A stretch of 64,000 nt of DNA, from the NCBI RefSeq assembly GCF_001976145.1, contig NZ_MOXD01000006.1:248001-312000 (forward strand), given 5' to 3'. A model generated the notes under the pieces. That model had not been told where the DNA came from. It worked only from the letters and a program-made list of their open reading frames with translations, and made no database searches. Shown one piece after another: positions 28,032 to 37,285 of the stretch (within the stretch, counting starts at the first letter, position 1; every line of letters starts with the position of its first letter). Both the position numbers and the translations under genes were made by a program. This DNA comes from Serratia oryzae. Its GTDB lineage: Bacteria; Pseudomonadota; Gammaproteobacteria; Enterobacterales; Enterobacteriaceae.

Positions 28032-29033
28032 ATGTCAATCAAGGCCATTGCCGTCGATCCGCAAAATCCCGCCCGCTTTATTGAGATCGCCCCAGAGCAA
28101 CCCACGCCGGGCCAGTACGATCTGCTGGTAGAGGTGAAAGCCGTTTCCGTCAACCCGGTGGATACCAAGGTTCATGCCAACTTACAGAAGAATGGTCTGC
28201 AGCAGCCACGTATTCTCGGCTGGGATGCCAGCGGCGTGGTGCTGGCGGTCGGCAGCAGCGTAACGGGTTTCAAACCCGGTGACGAAGTGTGGTACGCCGG
28301 GGATATCACCCGCCCAGGCAGCAACAGCACCCAGCAACTGATCGACTCACGCATTACCGCGCATAAGCCGCGCACGCTGAACTGGGCCGAGGCCGCCGCC
28401 ATGCCGCTGACTGCCCTCACCGCCTGGGAAGCGCTGTTTGAACATCTGAAGATCCAGGATGCCGCAGCGGGTAAAACCCTGCTGATCATCGGCGGAGCCG
28501 GTGGCGTGGGTTCCCTGGCGATCCCGCTGGCCGCGCAACGCAGCAAGGTGAAAGTGATTGCCACCGCTTCACGCCCCGAATCTGCCGCCTGGTGCCGCGA
28601 GCGCGGTGCCGAACTGGTGGTGGATTACCGCGATCTGCAAGCCAATCTGGCCAAAGAAGGCATTAAGCACGTCGATTACATCCTGTGCCTGAATGATACC
28701 GACGGCCACTGGCCTGCCATCAGCGAGTTGATCGCCCCGCTGGGCGATATCTGCACCATCGTGGAAAACACCCAGCCGCTCGATCAGAACGCGCTGAAGC
28801 TGAAAAGCGCTGCGCTGCATTGGGAATTCATGTTCACCCGCAGCATGTTCACCACGCCGGATATTGCCGAGCAAGGGGAGATCCTCAAGCAAATGGCGCA
28901 GCTGCTGGATGCCGGGCAACTGAAGACCACGCTGAGCGAAACGCTGCATGGCCTGACGGTGGAAACAGTGGCCGCTGCACATGCCAAGCTGCTGGAAGGC
29001 CATATGCAGGGTAAGTTAGTGATTGTTTATTGA
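28032..29033 (+). CDS. zinc-type alcohol dehydrogenase-like protein (MDR superfamily)
   Basis: Medium-chain dehydrogenase/reductase of 333 residues, probably NADPH-dependent. The GroES-like N-terminal domain has VNPVDTKVHAN and LGWDASGVVLAVGSSVTGFKPGDEV. The Rossmann domain begins IIGGAGGVGSLAIPLAAQ (AxxGGVG-type motif) at about residue 158. No cysteine cluster for structural or catalytic zinc is visible, so it is more like a quinone or enone reductase despite the usual family name. ATG at 28032 with AGGAG upstream. It is inserted between ettA and nadR relative to E. coli. The substrate is unknown. Confidence 0.85.
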   Translation: MSIKAIAVDPQNPARFIEIAPEQPTPGQYDLLVEVKAVSVNPVDTKVHANLQKNGLQQPRILGWDASGVVLAVGSSVTGFKPGDEVWYAGDITRPGSNSTQQLIDSRITAHKPRTLNWAEAAAMPLTALTAWEALFEHLKIQDAAAGKTLLIIGGAGGVGSLAIPLAAQRSKVKVIATASRPESAAWCRERGAELVVDYRDLQANLAKEGIKHVDYILCLNDTDGHWPAISELIAPLGDICTIVENTQPLDQNALKLKSAALHWEFMFTRSMFTTPDIAEQGEILKQMAQLLDAGQLKTTLSETLHGLTVETVAAAHAKLLEGHMQGKLVIVY

Positions 29034-29041
29034 TAACGTCA

Positions 29042-29061
29042 GGGCGCAGTCTGCTGCGCCC
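29042..29061. terminator. hairpin between the MDR gene and convergent nadR
   Basis: Eight-base perfect stem GGGCGCAG / CTGCGCCC with a TCTG loop in the 35-base gap between convergent stop codons. T-richness is poor on both sides. Confidence 0.55.
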
Positions 29062-29068
29062 TCATCCT

Positions 29069-30334
29069 TCAGCGCGACAGCGGGGAAACCCCTACCAACC
29101 GGCTGGCATCCGCCGCCAGCAATTGCTTGACCAGCTCAACGCAGCGCAGGAAACGCTCTTCATAATCGCTGGATTCAACGTGCACGTATTCGATGTTATT
29201 GGCACGCAGCATCTCTTCCAGCAAGTGCTGAAACGCTTTGCGATCGACCGGGTTACCCAGGCTGCGTAAACCATCAGCCACCCACGGCGTATTATTCTCC
29301 AGCAGGATCACCAGGTCGAAACGGTACTCATCGATCAACGCCTGCACAAACGGGTGCTCTCGCCCTTCATATTTCTTGCAGAACGCCTGAGTGGTGACAA
29401 AATCGGTGTCGATAAACGCCACTTTGTTGGCATATTTCACCGCAAAATCCACGTACTGCGCCTGCCCGAGCGCAATCTTGTCGTAGTCCGAGTACTGCAG
29501 CGCCATCTCGTCGCCACCCAGGTGGGAGAACACGTAGTCACGGCCATATTCCCAGGCACTGGTGGTGTTGAAGATATTCGCCAGCTTGTTCACCAGCGTG
29601 GATTTGCCGCTGGATTCACCGCCCAAAATGGCCACGGTACGCACGAAGAACGGCTTCACTTCGGTCGGGATATAGTCCCAGTAGCGGAACGGATCCTGGC
29701 GGATCTGACGGCCGCTGATGTTCATAAAGGAGCGTTCGGGATCCACCAGAATGGTTTCGATATCCAGATGCTCACGGTAGCGCGGCGCATCCTGCTCTTC
29801 GCTGGAATAGATAAAGCTCGGCACGATGCCCTTCTGCTCCATGAAGTTCTTCATACCGTTGCTCCAGACATCCCAACCGTGCGGGTAAGGTTCGATGCCT
29901 TTCTCGTCGAAGGAGTGGATATGGATGTTTTTCTGGTATTTGAAGGTTTGCAGCAGCCAGCGCAGGCGGTCGCTGACCGTCGGTTGCTGTGACATCGAGC
30001 TGTTCTCGAACAGTTCGCGATCGCGCGGCTCGTCATGACACAGAATCACGTGCAGCTCGTCCACCTGGCTACAGGCACGTTGGATCAGGTAAATATGGCC
30101 GGTGTGCAGCGGGTAAAATTTACCAAACACCACGCCGACTTTTTTCTCGCGGCGCGGGAATTCCAGCCCGAGAAAACGGTGTACGGCCTCCAGCTTCTGC
30201 GCACTGGGGCTCTTGATTTTATCGTTCAACAGTTGGCTGAGATAGCCTTTGGTCATGCTGCTGGCATCGGCCACCTGTTGTAATGTACAACCCTTTTGCT
30301 TAATCGCCGCTTTCAGGTAATCGAACTGCCGCAT
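29069..30334 (-). CDS. nadR: trifunctional NAD biosynthesis/regulator protein NadR
   Basis: Protein of 421 residues with three functions: repressor of NAD synthesis genes, NMN adenylyltransferase and ribosylnicotinamide kinase. The N-terminal helix-turn-helix is LQQVADASSMTKGYLSQLL (about 18-36). The NMNAT domain starts VGVVFGKFYPLHTGHIYLIQ (about 62) with the nucleotidyltransferase HTGH motif. The kinase domain has the P-loop GGESSGKSTLVNKLA (about 237). The ATG at 30334 follows a strong GGAGGGG. E. coli NadR has 410 residues. The gene order radA-nadR is as in E. coli. Confidence 0.96.
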   Translation of the reverse strand: MRQFDYLKAAIKQKGCTLQQVADASSMTKGYLSQLLNDKIKSPSAQKLEAVHRFLGLEFPRREKKVGVVFGKFYPLHTGHIYLIQRACSQVDELHVILCHDEPRDRELFENSSMSQQPTVSDRLRWLLQTFKYQKNIHIHSFDEKGIEPYPHGWDVWSNGMKNFMEQKGIVPSFIYSSEEQDAPRYREHLDIETILVDPERSFMNISGRQIRQDPFRYWDYIPTEVKPFFVRTVAILGGESSGKSTLVNKLANIFNTTSAWEYGRDYVFSHLGGDEMALQYSDYDKIALGQAQYVDFAVKYANKVAFIDTDFVTTQAFCKKYEGREHPFVQALIDEYRFDLVILLENNTPWVADGLRSLGNPVDRKAFQHLLEEMLRANNIEYVHVESSDYEERFLRCVELVKQLLAADASRLVGVSPLSR

Positions 30335-30349
30335 AACCCCTCCAAGTTT

Positions 30350-30413
30350 ATATATCCTTCATCTTTCAAGCCGCAGCGCTGTTGGCTGCGGCATAAAAGC
30401 TAACGGGTATAAT
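30350..30413. repeat. short ERIC remnant between radA and nadR
   Basis: About 64 bases with ERIC-like ends (TATATCCTTCATCTTTCAAG at the left and ACGGGTATAA at the right) around the hairpin GCCGCAG / CTGCGGC (30370-30392). It looks like an ERIC element with its middle deleted. Confidence 0.55.
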
Positions 30414-30442
30414 AGACTAAACAAGGCAATATTACGGCTCAC

Positions 30443-31828
30443 TTAAAGCTCATCCAGAATGCTCAAGGCATCCGCCAGCTTCTTCACGCCAAACACCTGC
30501 ATATTGGCTGGCGGCTTCTTCGGCACGTTGGCATGCGGCACGATGGCGCGCTTGAAGCCGTGTTTTGCCGCTTCGGAGATACGCTCCTGGCCGCTTGGCA
30601 CTGGGCGGATCTCCCCCGCCAGCCCGACTTCGCCAAACACCACAAGGTCGTCAGGCAACGGACGATCGCGGAAACTGGACACCAGCGCCAGCAGCAGCGC
30701 CAGATCGGCGCTGGTTTCGCTGACCTTCACCCCGCCCACCACGTTGACGAATACGTCCTGATCCGACATCTGCAAACCGCCGTGGCGGTGCAGCACTGCC
30801 AGCAGGATCGCCAAGCGGTTCTGCTCCAACCCCACCGCTACGCGGCGCGGGTTGGCCATCATCGAGTGATCCACCAGCGCCTGAATCTCTACCAGCAGCG
30901 GGCGCGTGCCTTCCCATACCACCATCACCGAACTGCCGGAGGTGACTTCATCGCCACGGCTGAGGAAGATGGCGGAAGGGTTGCTGACTTCACGCAGGCC
31001 CTGTTCGGTCATGGCAAATACGCCCAGCTCATTCACCGCGCCGAAGCGGTTCTTATGGCTGCGCAAGGTACGGAAACGGGAGTCGGCATCGCCGTCGAGC
31101 AGCACGGAACAGTCGATACAGTGCTCCAGCACTTTCGGCCCGGCCAGCGAACCATCTTTCGTTACGTGGCCGACCATCACAATCGCTACGCCGCGGGTTT
31201 TGGCAAAGCGCGTCAGGTAAGCGGCGGTTTCACGCACCTGCGCCACGCTGCCCGGCGAAGACTGGATATCCGCCATATGCATCACCTGGATCGAGTCGAT
31301 CACCATCAGCCGTGGCTGTTCCTGCTCGGCGATCAGGCAGATCTGTTCGATGCTGGTTTCCGACAGCATATTCAGGCCACCGGTTGGCAGCCCCAAACGG
31401 TGAGCGCGCATCGCCACCTGCTGCAGCGACTCTTCGCCGGTGACGTACAGGGTTTTCATCTGTTCGGAAAGCTTGCACAGCACTTGCAGCAGCAGGGTAC
31501 TTTTCCCGGCGCCGGGGTTACCGCCGATCAGAATAGCACTGCCTGGCACCACCCCGCCGCCCAGTACGCGGTCAAATTCGAGGAAGCCGGTAGAGAAACG
31601 CGGCAACTCTTCCAGGCTGATGTCCGACAGCTTCTGCACCCGGCTGACGCCCGCATCGCCGGCATAACCGCTGAAGCGCTCGGTACGGGCAGAAGATGAA
31701 GACACCGCAGCCAGGCGCACCTCCGTAATGGTGTTCCAGGCATTGCAAGCGCTGCACTGCCCCTGCCAGCGCGGATAATCTGCACCACATTCATTACAGA
31801 CAAACGCCCGTTTTGCTGCTTTAGCCAC
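30443..31828 (-). CDS. radA: DNA repair protein RadA
   Basis: RecA-like ATPase of 461 residues that promotes branch migration and processing of recombination intermediates. The N-terminal C4 zinc finger is CNECGADYPRWQGQCSACNA. Walker A is GGNPGAGKSTLLLQ, and the RadA-specific KNRFG motif is in RSHKNRFGAVNELG. The C-terminal third is a Lon-protease-like domain. The start is a GTG at 31828, two bases after the serB stop, with GAGGT inside serB acting as ribosome site, so the genes are coupled. Length matches E. coli (460). Confidence 0.97.
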   Translation of the reverse strand: MAKAAKRAFVCNECGADYPRWQGQCSACNAWNTITEVRLAAVSSSSARTERFSGYAGDAGVSRVQKLSDISLEELPRFSTGFLEFDRVLGGGVVPGSAILIGGNPGAGKSTLLLQVLCKLSEQMKTLYVTGEESLQQVAMRAHRLGLPTGGLNMLSETSIEQICLIAEQEQPRLMVIDSIQVMHMADIQSSPGSVAQVRETAAYLTRFAKTRGVAIVMVGHVTKDGSLAGPKVLEHCIDCSVLLDGDADSRFRTLRSHKNRFGAVNELGVFAMTEQGLREVSNPSAIFLSRGDEVTSGSSVMVVWEGTRPLLVEIQALVDHSMMANPRRVAVGLEQNRLAILLAVLHRHGGLQMSDQDVFVNVVGGVKVSETSADLALLLALVSSFRDRPLPDDLVVFGEVGLAGEIRPVPSGQERISEAAKHGFKRAIVPHANVPKKPPANMQVFGVKKLADALSILDEL

Positions 31829-31830
31829 GG

Positions 31831-32808
31831 TTACCTCACCTCATGTTTCAAGCTGCCGGTGAGCACACAGAGCACCCCCAGCAGATCGGCATGGCGAATC
31901 GACACCTGCGCCTTTTCATACACCTTGGGCTTCGCATGATAGGCAATGCCCAGCCCGGCCACCTGCATCATTTTCAGATCGTTGGCACCGTCGCCGATCG
32001 CCACGGTTTGCTGCAACGGAATACCCAGCTTTTCCGCCAGTTTCACCAGCGTGTCGGCTTTATGTTGCGCATCCACCACCGGCCCCAGCACTTCGCCCGT
32101 CAATTTACCGTTGCGGATTTCCAGTTCGTTGGCGGCGATCGCCACCAGTTTCAGCTTGTCGCGCAGATATTCAGCGTAATAGGTAAACCCGCCAGAAGCG
32201 ATCGCCACATGCCAGTCCAGCGCCTGCAGTTTATGCACCAGGCTGGTCAGCCCTGGCATCAGGGGGAGTTCATCGCGCACCTGCTGCAGAATCTTGGCGT
32301 CGGCCCCTTTCAGCGTGCCGACGCGCTGGCGCAGGCTGGCGGTGAAATCAAGCTCACCGCGCATCGCGCGTTCGGTGACTTCCGCCACCTGCTCGCCCAC
32401 TCCGGCCAGCTTGGCGATTTCGTCAATGCATTCAATCTGGATCGCAGTGGAATCCATATCCATCACCAGCAGGCCCGGCGTACGCAAATGCGGGATCTTG
32501 CCAAGCGGCGCCACGTCCAGCCCGTTCTCGGCCGCCAGCAGCTTGGCGCGCGCAGACAGCGTGCCCGCCAGGCGCACCACCTGATAATCCTCGACATTCC
32601 AGGCGGTGACGATCACCATCGCCGCCCCGAGCTTGCGCTGGAACTGAGTGATGCGCTCTTTATCCAGTTTTCTGCCATATAATAGCCAACCGGTATGACC
32701 CGCTCGATAATCCAGCGGCATGACTTCGTCACCGCTCAGCGAAAGGGGAAGACCCGGCCATTGAGAGATCTCGGCAGGGAGATCGCAATAGGTCAGACTA
32801 TTCGACAT
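31831..32808 (-). CDS. serB: phosphoserine phosphatase SerB
   Basis: HAD-superfamily phosphatase of 325 residues that performs the last step of serine synthesis. The catalytic motif I is VMDMDSTAIQIECIDEIA (DxDST, about residues 114-118). Motif III and IV segments include AIGDGANDLKMMQVAGLG. The N-terminal part is an ACT-like domain. Two adjacent ATG codons exist (32811 and 32808). I prefer the second because GGAG stands six bases before it. First of the serB-radA pair. Confidence 0.96.
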   Translation of the reverse strand: MSNSLTYCDLPAEISQWPGLPLSLSGDEVMPLDYRAGHTGWLLYGRKLDKERITQFQRKLGAAMVIVTAWNVEDYQVVRLAGTLSARAKLLAAENGLDVAPLGKIPHLRTPGLLVMDMDSTAIQIECIDEIAKLAGVGEQVAEVTERAMRGELDFTASLRQRVGTLKGADAKILQQVRDELPLMPGLTSLVHKLQALDWHVAIASGGFTYYAEYLRDKLKLVAIAANELEIRNGKLTGEVLGPVVDAQHKADTLVKLAEKLGIPLQQTVAIGDGANDLKMMQVAGLGIAYHAKPKVYEKAQVSIRHADLLGVLCVLTGSLKHEVR

Positions 32809-32911
32809 CATTGACTCCTGAATAAACTGCAGCTGGAAAGACGACGGGTAAAGCTATCCTATCGCCCTTGGTTCTGGCAACATAAAGCGTCCAAAAGACC
32901 AAGGAAGCCGC

Positions 32912-33574
32912 ATGGCTAAAGCTAAACTGAAATTCCGCCTGCACCGCACCGCTATTATCCTGATTTGCCTGACTTTGCTCGTAATGCTGATGCAAGGTGC
33001 CTCCTATTTTAGCCTGAGCCACCAAATGGCGCGATCGGAACAGGTGGAACAACTGGCACAAACGCTGACCAAACAGGTGGCTTTTAGCCTGGCTCCGTTG
33101 CTGGATGATGACGGTGATATCGACAACCAGCGCATTGACAGCATTCTGCAACAGCTCACCGACCACAGCCGGATCCTCGACGCCAGCGTCTATCAGTTGG
33201 ACGGCACGCTGGTGGCCCATTCCGGTGAGCAAATCAGCGTGCGCGATCGCCTATCGCTCGACGGCAAACGCGCGGGCAGCTATTTCAACCATCAGCTTGT
33301 CGAGTCGATCAAGGGCAAAGATGGCCCCATCGGTTTTATCCGTGTCACGCTCGATACCCACGTGCTGGGCACCGAATCCAAACAGGTGGATAACACCACC
33401 AACCTGCTGCGCCTGATGATCCTGCTGGCATTGGCCATCGGCATTATTCTGGCGCGCACGCTGCTGCAAGGCCGCCGCAGCCGCTGGCAGCAGTCGCCGT
33501 ACCTGTTGACGGCTAATACGCCGCTGGCAGAAAGCGATGACGAAAAGGCAGAGACAGAAGAGAAAAAAGACTGA
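32912..33574 (+). CDS. ytjB: membrane protein YtjB (Smp)
   Basis: Protein of 220 residues with an N-terminal membrane anchor (about 14-36, AIILICLTLLVMLMQGASYF) and a second hydrophobic helix (about 168-188). The roughly 130 residues between them should be periplasmic, and the charged C-terminus cytoplasmic. This is the layout of E. coli Smp/YtjB, which is divergent from serB as here. Function unknown. AAGGAAG ribosome site before the ATG. It ends one base before the stop of convergent yjjJ. In E. coli lplA lies here and is absent. Confidence 0.85.
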   Translation: MAKAKLKFRLHRTAIILICLTLLVMLMQGASYFSLSHQMARSEQVEQLAQTLTKQVAFSLAPLLDDDGDIDNQRIDSILQQLTDHSRILDASVYQLDGTLVAHSGEQISVRDRLSLDGKRAGSYFNHQLVESIKGKDGPIGFIRVTLDTHVLGTESKQVDNTTNLLRLMILLALAIGIILARTLLQGRRSRWQQSPYLLTANTPLAESDDEKAETEEKKD

Positions 33575-33575
33575 G

Positions 33576-34919
33576 CTAAGCCAAGCGCTGAATGCGCTCA
33601 TTCAACGCTTGGAGCTGCTTATGCATTTTTACCGCAATGGCACGGAACGGTTTGCCGATCTGCGGATGTAGCGCGGTGCGCTGCCAGAATTCCAGCGCCA
33701 TCAGTTCTGCCCGCCGCCAAATGGCTCCGCTGACTTCGTTGCTCAGGCCGATCTCCAGCGCCTCCTGCCGCATGTTGCCGCTATTGGCGGGCGCAAACGC
33801 CATCGGCAGCATGTCATACAACGGGGCCAACGCTACAGGTTGCTGCTGCGGGCGCAGAAACGACAGATTCCCCTGGTGCATATCGCTGTTGGCGATCAGC
33901 CGGCCAAATGCCCAATACAGCGCGATTCTCTGATAAGTATGGCGCTCGATCACTCCCCGCTGTAATAACCTTTCCGCCGCCTTGACCCAGTTAGCACTAC
34001 CGCTGCCGCTGAATTCGGCATCCAGAGCCTCCAGCGAAACCATGGCGACGCGGCCATACTCACCAACGCGATCGAAGCGTTCAAGCTCCAAAAAACACTG
34101 CCGATCGTCACCAAACAGCACCTTCGCAGGAGCAGCAGGCAACCCGGCCTCCGTGACCACCTGCAACGCTAATGACTCGGCGATCAGCAAATCACTCCAG
34201 CGCTGAGCAATAATATTCTCCGGGGCGGCGCTGAACTTCACCAAAACATGGCCATAGCGCGCGCCAACCAGTTCGGCATAAACAGTAAACTTGGGTTGCT
34301 CACCACCGGCGGAAGAACCAACCAGCTCTCCCGCTAACGCACGGGCAGAAAGGGCCGCGTAATGCGCGGCTTTGTCCGCTAACGGCACCGGATGTTCAGG
34401 CTCACGCGTCAGCCAGCGTTGATAGCTTCCCGCCCCCGGCAACAAATCGCCACTCATATCTTCACCATACTGGCAAAGCGCCTGCAAACGCTGATCTTCA
34501 TTCCATCGCAGGACATCTTCCGGCAGCCGGAGTGGCCGGGCAGCGGCTTTCCCCCAGGCGCGACCAAGAAAACCTATTGGGCGCAGATCGTTCAGATACC
34601 AAGGCAAACCATCGTAAAGCTGCCATTCTCCGCTTTGCTCATTGTGCACTGCGCAACTGTCCGCTGGATACAGGGGATAGAGCGTGGCAAACCCATGTGC
34701 CTTACCCAATTCATCGATGCGGTACAGCGGGAAGTGCGACTCACCGCTGACATCACGCCTTAACGCATAGCGCGTCGCCCGGCCTTTACCAATGGCCAGC
34801 ACCGCCCCCGCCAAAGCGCGGATCCGGCGCGATAGCGTTGGCTGGCTGATGCCAAGTGCACCGGTAAGCTCCTGGGCCGTGGCCGGGCCATGACGCAAGA
34901 TTTGTTCGACACTGCTCAT
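33576..34919 (-). CDS. yjjJ: HipA-like kinase YjjJ with N-terminal winged helix
   Basis: Protein of 447 residues related to the HipA Ser/Thr kinase toxin. Kinase segments include SSAGGEQPKF (phosphate-binding loop), VKFSAAPENIIAQRW, and the catalytic region LIANSDMHQGNLSFL followed by APLYDMLP. Unlike HipA it has its own N-terminal helix-turn-helix (about residues 1-55, AQELTGALGISQPTLSRRIRAL) and no hipB neighbour, so it seems to combine DNA-binding and kinase parts in one chain. E. coli YjjJ has the same architecture and position near deoD. Its target is unknown. Confidence 0.88.
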   Translation of the reverse strand: MSSVEQILRHGPATAQELTGALGISQPTLSRRIRALAGAVLAIGKGRATRYALRRDVSGESHFPLYRIDELGKAHGFATLYPLYPADSCAVHNEQSGEWQLYDGLPWYLNDLRPIGFLGRAWGKAAARPLRLPEDVLRWNEDQRLQALCQYGEDMSGDLLPGAGSYQRWLTREPEHPVPLADKAAHYAALSARALAGELVGSSAGGEQPKFTVYAELVGARYGHVLVKFSAAPENIIAQRWSDLLIAESLALQVVTEAGLPAAPAKVLFGDDRQCFLELERFDRVGEYGRVAMVSLEALDAEFSGSGSANWVKAAERLLQRGVIERHTYQRIALYWAFGRLIANSDMHQGNLSFLRPQQQPVALAPLYDMLPMAFAPANSGNMRQEALEIGLSNEVSGAIWRRAELMALEFWQRTALHPQIGKPFRAIAVKMHKQLQALNERIQRLA

Positions 34920-35020
34920 CGTTGAATAGCATAGTGAATAGATTGGTGAATAAAGTAATAGCGCTAATTAGCGGAAAGGTAAAGGATTAGCAAAGCAGAC
35001 TTAGGAAACGATGAATAGAT

Positions 35021-35047
35021 GGGTAAAGGGCGCAACGTCCTGCGCCC
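35021..35047 (-). terminator. terminator of the deo operon after deoD
   Basis: Seven-base perfect stem GGGCGCA / TGCGCCC, six-base loop, followed on the minus strand by TTTACCC. It lies ten bases past the deoD stop. Confidence 0.7.
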
Positions 35048-35056
35048 CTGTGATAT

Positions 35057-35788
35057 TTATGCTTTATCGCCCAGCAGCACAGATTCCAGCGCGATAACGA
35101 TCATTTCGTTAAAGGTAGTCTGGCGCTCCGCGGCGGTGGTTGCTTCCTGACGCAGGATGTGATCGGATACGGTGCAGATGGTCAGCGCTTTACAGCCGAA
35201 CTCTTCGTACAGCTCTGCGGCCACGCCGTAGATGCCCGCCGCTTCCATTTCTACGCCCAGAATGCCGTACTTCTTCATCACCTGGAACATCTCTGGATCG
35301 GGCGTATAGAACAGATCGGCGGAGAAAATGTTGCCCACGCGCGCCGGGATACCCTGTGCCGCCGCCGCGTCAACCGCGTTACGCACCATGTCGAAATCAG
35401 CAATCGCAGCATAGTCGTGATCTTTGAAGCGCATACGGTTCACTTTGGAATCGGTGCAAGCCCCCATACCGATCACCACATCACGCAGTTTGATATCATC
35501 ACGCACCGCACCGCAGGAGCCAACGCGAATGATTTTCTTCACGCCAAATTCGGCGATCAGCTCACGCGCATAGATGGAACAGGATGGAATGCCCATGCCG
35601 TGGCCCATCACCGAGATTTTGCGGCCTTTGTAGGTGCCGGTGAAGCCCAGCATGCCGCGCACGTTGTTCACTTCTACCGCCCCTTCCAGGAAGGTTTCAG
35701 CGATGTATTTTGCCCGTAGCGGATCGCCCGGCATCAACACCACGTCAGCGAAATCACCCATTTCTGCATTAATATGTGGCGTAGCCAT
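35057..35788 (-). CDS. deoD: purine-nucleoside phosphorylase DeoD
   Basis: Hexameric-type PNP of 243 residues that splits purine (deoxy)nucleosides with phosphate. The N-terminal [20 protein letters not shown], phosphate-binding [12 protein letters not shown] and nucleoside-binding [15 protein letters not shown] are diagnostic. The catalytic Asp lies in CTVSDHI and the Arg in [10 protein letters not shown]. Relative to my memory of E. coli DeoD (239 residues) it has four extra residues around [14 protein letters not shown] choose the ATG ending at 35788, matching the family start. Last gene of deoCABD. Confidence 0.95.
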   Translation of the reverse strand: MATPHINAEMGDFADVVLMPGDPLRAKYIAETFLEGAVEVNNVRGMLGFTGTYKGRKISVMGHGMGIPSCSIYARELIAEFGVKKIIRVGSCGAVRDDIKLRDVVIGMGACTDSKVNRMRFKDHDYAAIADFDMVRNAVDAAAAQGIPARVGNIFSADLFYTPDPEMFQVMKKYGILGVEMEAAGIYGVAAELYEEFGCKALTICTVSDHILRQEATTAAERQTTFNEMIVIALESVLLGDKA

Positions 35789-35850
35789 AATCTCTTCCCT
35801 CAATTCTTATTAAAAAAGGCGCTGGCTTAACGCCAACGCAATCTACAGTC

Positions 35851-37074
35851 TTAAAATAGGGTTTTACCGTAATCCATCGGCGACAGGCCAAAATAGCTGG
35901 CGACGGTTTGGCCGATGTCAGCGAAGGTTTCACGGTGCCCCAGCGAACCCGGCTTCACTTTCGGGCCATACACCAGCACCGGAATGTGTTCACGCGTGTG
36001 ATCGGTGCCCGCCCAGGTCGGGTCACAGCCGTGGTCGGCGGTGAAAATGATGATGTCATCACCCGTAACGCGCTCCAGCAGTTCCGGCAAGCGGCGGTCA
36101 AACTGTTCCAACGCGGCGGCATAACCGGCCACGTCGCGGCGGTGGCCGTAAGAGGAGTCGAAATCAACGAAGTTGGTGAACACGATGGAGTTATCACCGG
36201 CTTTTTCCATTTCACGCAGCGTGGCATCGAACAGCGCATCAATGCCATTGGCCTTCACTTTCTGGGTAATACCGACGTTGGCATAGATATCGGCAATTTT
36301 GCCGATGGACACCACTTCACCGCCCTTTTCATCAACCAGCTTCTTCAGCACGGTGGGTGCAGGCGGCTCCACCGCCAGATCGTGACGGTTACCGGTGCGT
36401 TGGAAGCTGCCCGGCTTGTCGCCAAGGAACGGGCGCGCAATCACGCGGCCAATGTTGTAACCGCCTTTGGTCAGCTCTTCGCGGGCAATTTCACACAGTT
36501 CGTACAGACGATCCAGACCAAAGGTTTCTTCGTGGCAGGCGATCTGGAACACCGAATCCGCCGAGGTGTAAAAAATCGGCTTGCCGGTTTTCATGTGCTC
36601 TTCCCCCAGTTGATCGAGGATCACCGTGCCAGAAGAGTGGCAGTTGCCGAGATAGCCCGGCAGGTTGGCGCGCGCCACCAGTTTATCCAGCAGTTCCTGC
36701 GGGAAGCTGTTGTGCTCGTCCTTGAAATAGCCCCAGTCGAACAACACTGGGACACCGGCGATCTCCCAGTGGCCGGACGGCGTGTCTTTACCTGAAGAAA
36801 GCTCGCTGGCATAGCCATAAGCGCCGATGATCTCGGCATTTGGGTCCAATCCTACCGGGAAGTTGCCGGTAGACTCTTGCGCCGCTTTGCCCAAGCCCAG
36901 GCGGCTCAGGTTCGGCAGCGTCAGCGGGCCGCTGCGGCCTACGTTGGCTTCACCACGCGCACAGGCTGCCGCGATATGGCCGAGGGTATCGGCGCCTTCG
37001 TCACCAAAACGTTTCGCGTCGGCGCTGGCGCCGATGCCGAACGAGTCCAGTACCATGATATAGGTGCGTTTCAT
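35851..37074 (-). CDS. deoB: phosphopentomutase DeoB
   Basis: Alkaline-phosphatase-superfamily mutase of 407 residues that interconverts (deoxy)ribose-1- and -5-phosphate. It needs Mn2+. The first metal-binding segment is [14 protein letters not shown] (residues 7-20). The second is [20 protein letters not shown] near the C-terminus, with [20 protein letters not shown] in between. Length equals E. coli DeoB. GGAG precedes the ATG at 37074. It is separated from deoA by a 211-base gap that contains palindromic repeats. Confidence 0.97.
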   Translation of the reverse strand: MKRTYIMVLDSFGIGASADAKRFGDEGADTLGHIAAACARGEANVGRSGPLTLPNLSRLGLGKAAQESTGNFPVGLDPNAEIIGAYGYASELSSGKDTPSGHWEIAGVPVLFDWGYFKDEHNSFPQELLDKLVARANLPGYLGNCHSSGTVILDQLGEEHMKTGKPIFYTSADSVFQIACHEETFGLDRLYELCEIAREELTKGGYNIGRVIARPFLGDKPGSFQRTGNRHDLAVEPPAPTVLKKLVDEKGGEVVSIGKIADIYANVGITQKVKANGIDALFDATLREMEKAGDNSIVFTNFVDFDSSYGHRRDVAGYAAALEQFDRRLPELLERVTGDDIIIFTADHGCDPTWAGTDHTREHIPVLVYGPKVKPGSLGHRETFADIGQTVASYFGLSPMDYGKTLF

Positions 37075-37146
37075 TCTGTTCTCCTGCTGTGGGCAGCAGC
37101 GAAAAAGCCGCTACCGCTCCTAATACTGTTAGGTTAAGGCTAACCC

Positions 37147-37228
37147 GTTTCCTCTCCTTTAAGGAGAGGGGAATATCACCGTGGCCATTGCCCCTCACCC
37201 CGGCCCTCTCCCAAAGGGAGAAGGGGCG
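37147..37228. repeat. CCTCTCC-type palindromic repeats between deoA and deoB
   Basis: Two short palindromes, CCTCTCC-TTTAA-GGAGAGG and CCCTCTCCC-AAA-GGGAGA, joined by a segment with CCCCTCACCCC. The same motif family occurs at 57519-57800 and 60032-60120. The element is REP-like, non-coding, and inside the deo operon. Confidence 0.7.
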
Positions 37229-37285
37229 TCATATTAAGCATCTGAGCGGTGTTATCTACCGCTCCTGATGCTTTAAAAATCGCGG

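Noticed and set aside
30533-31699. 388-codon frame antisense to radA
   Set aside because: Shadow frame of a conserved gene, with biased composition and no domain.
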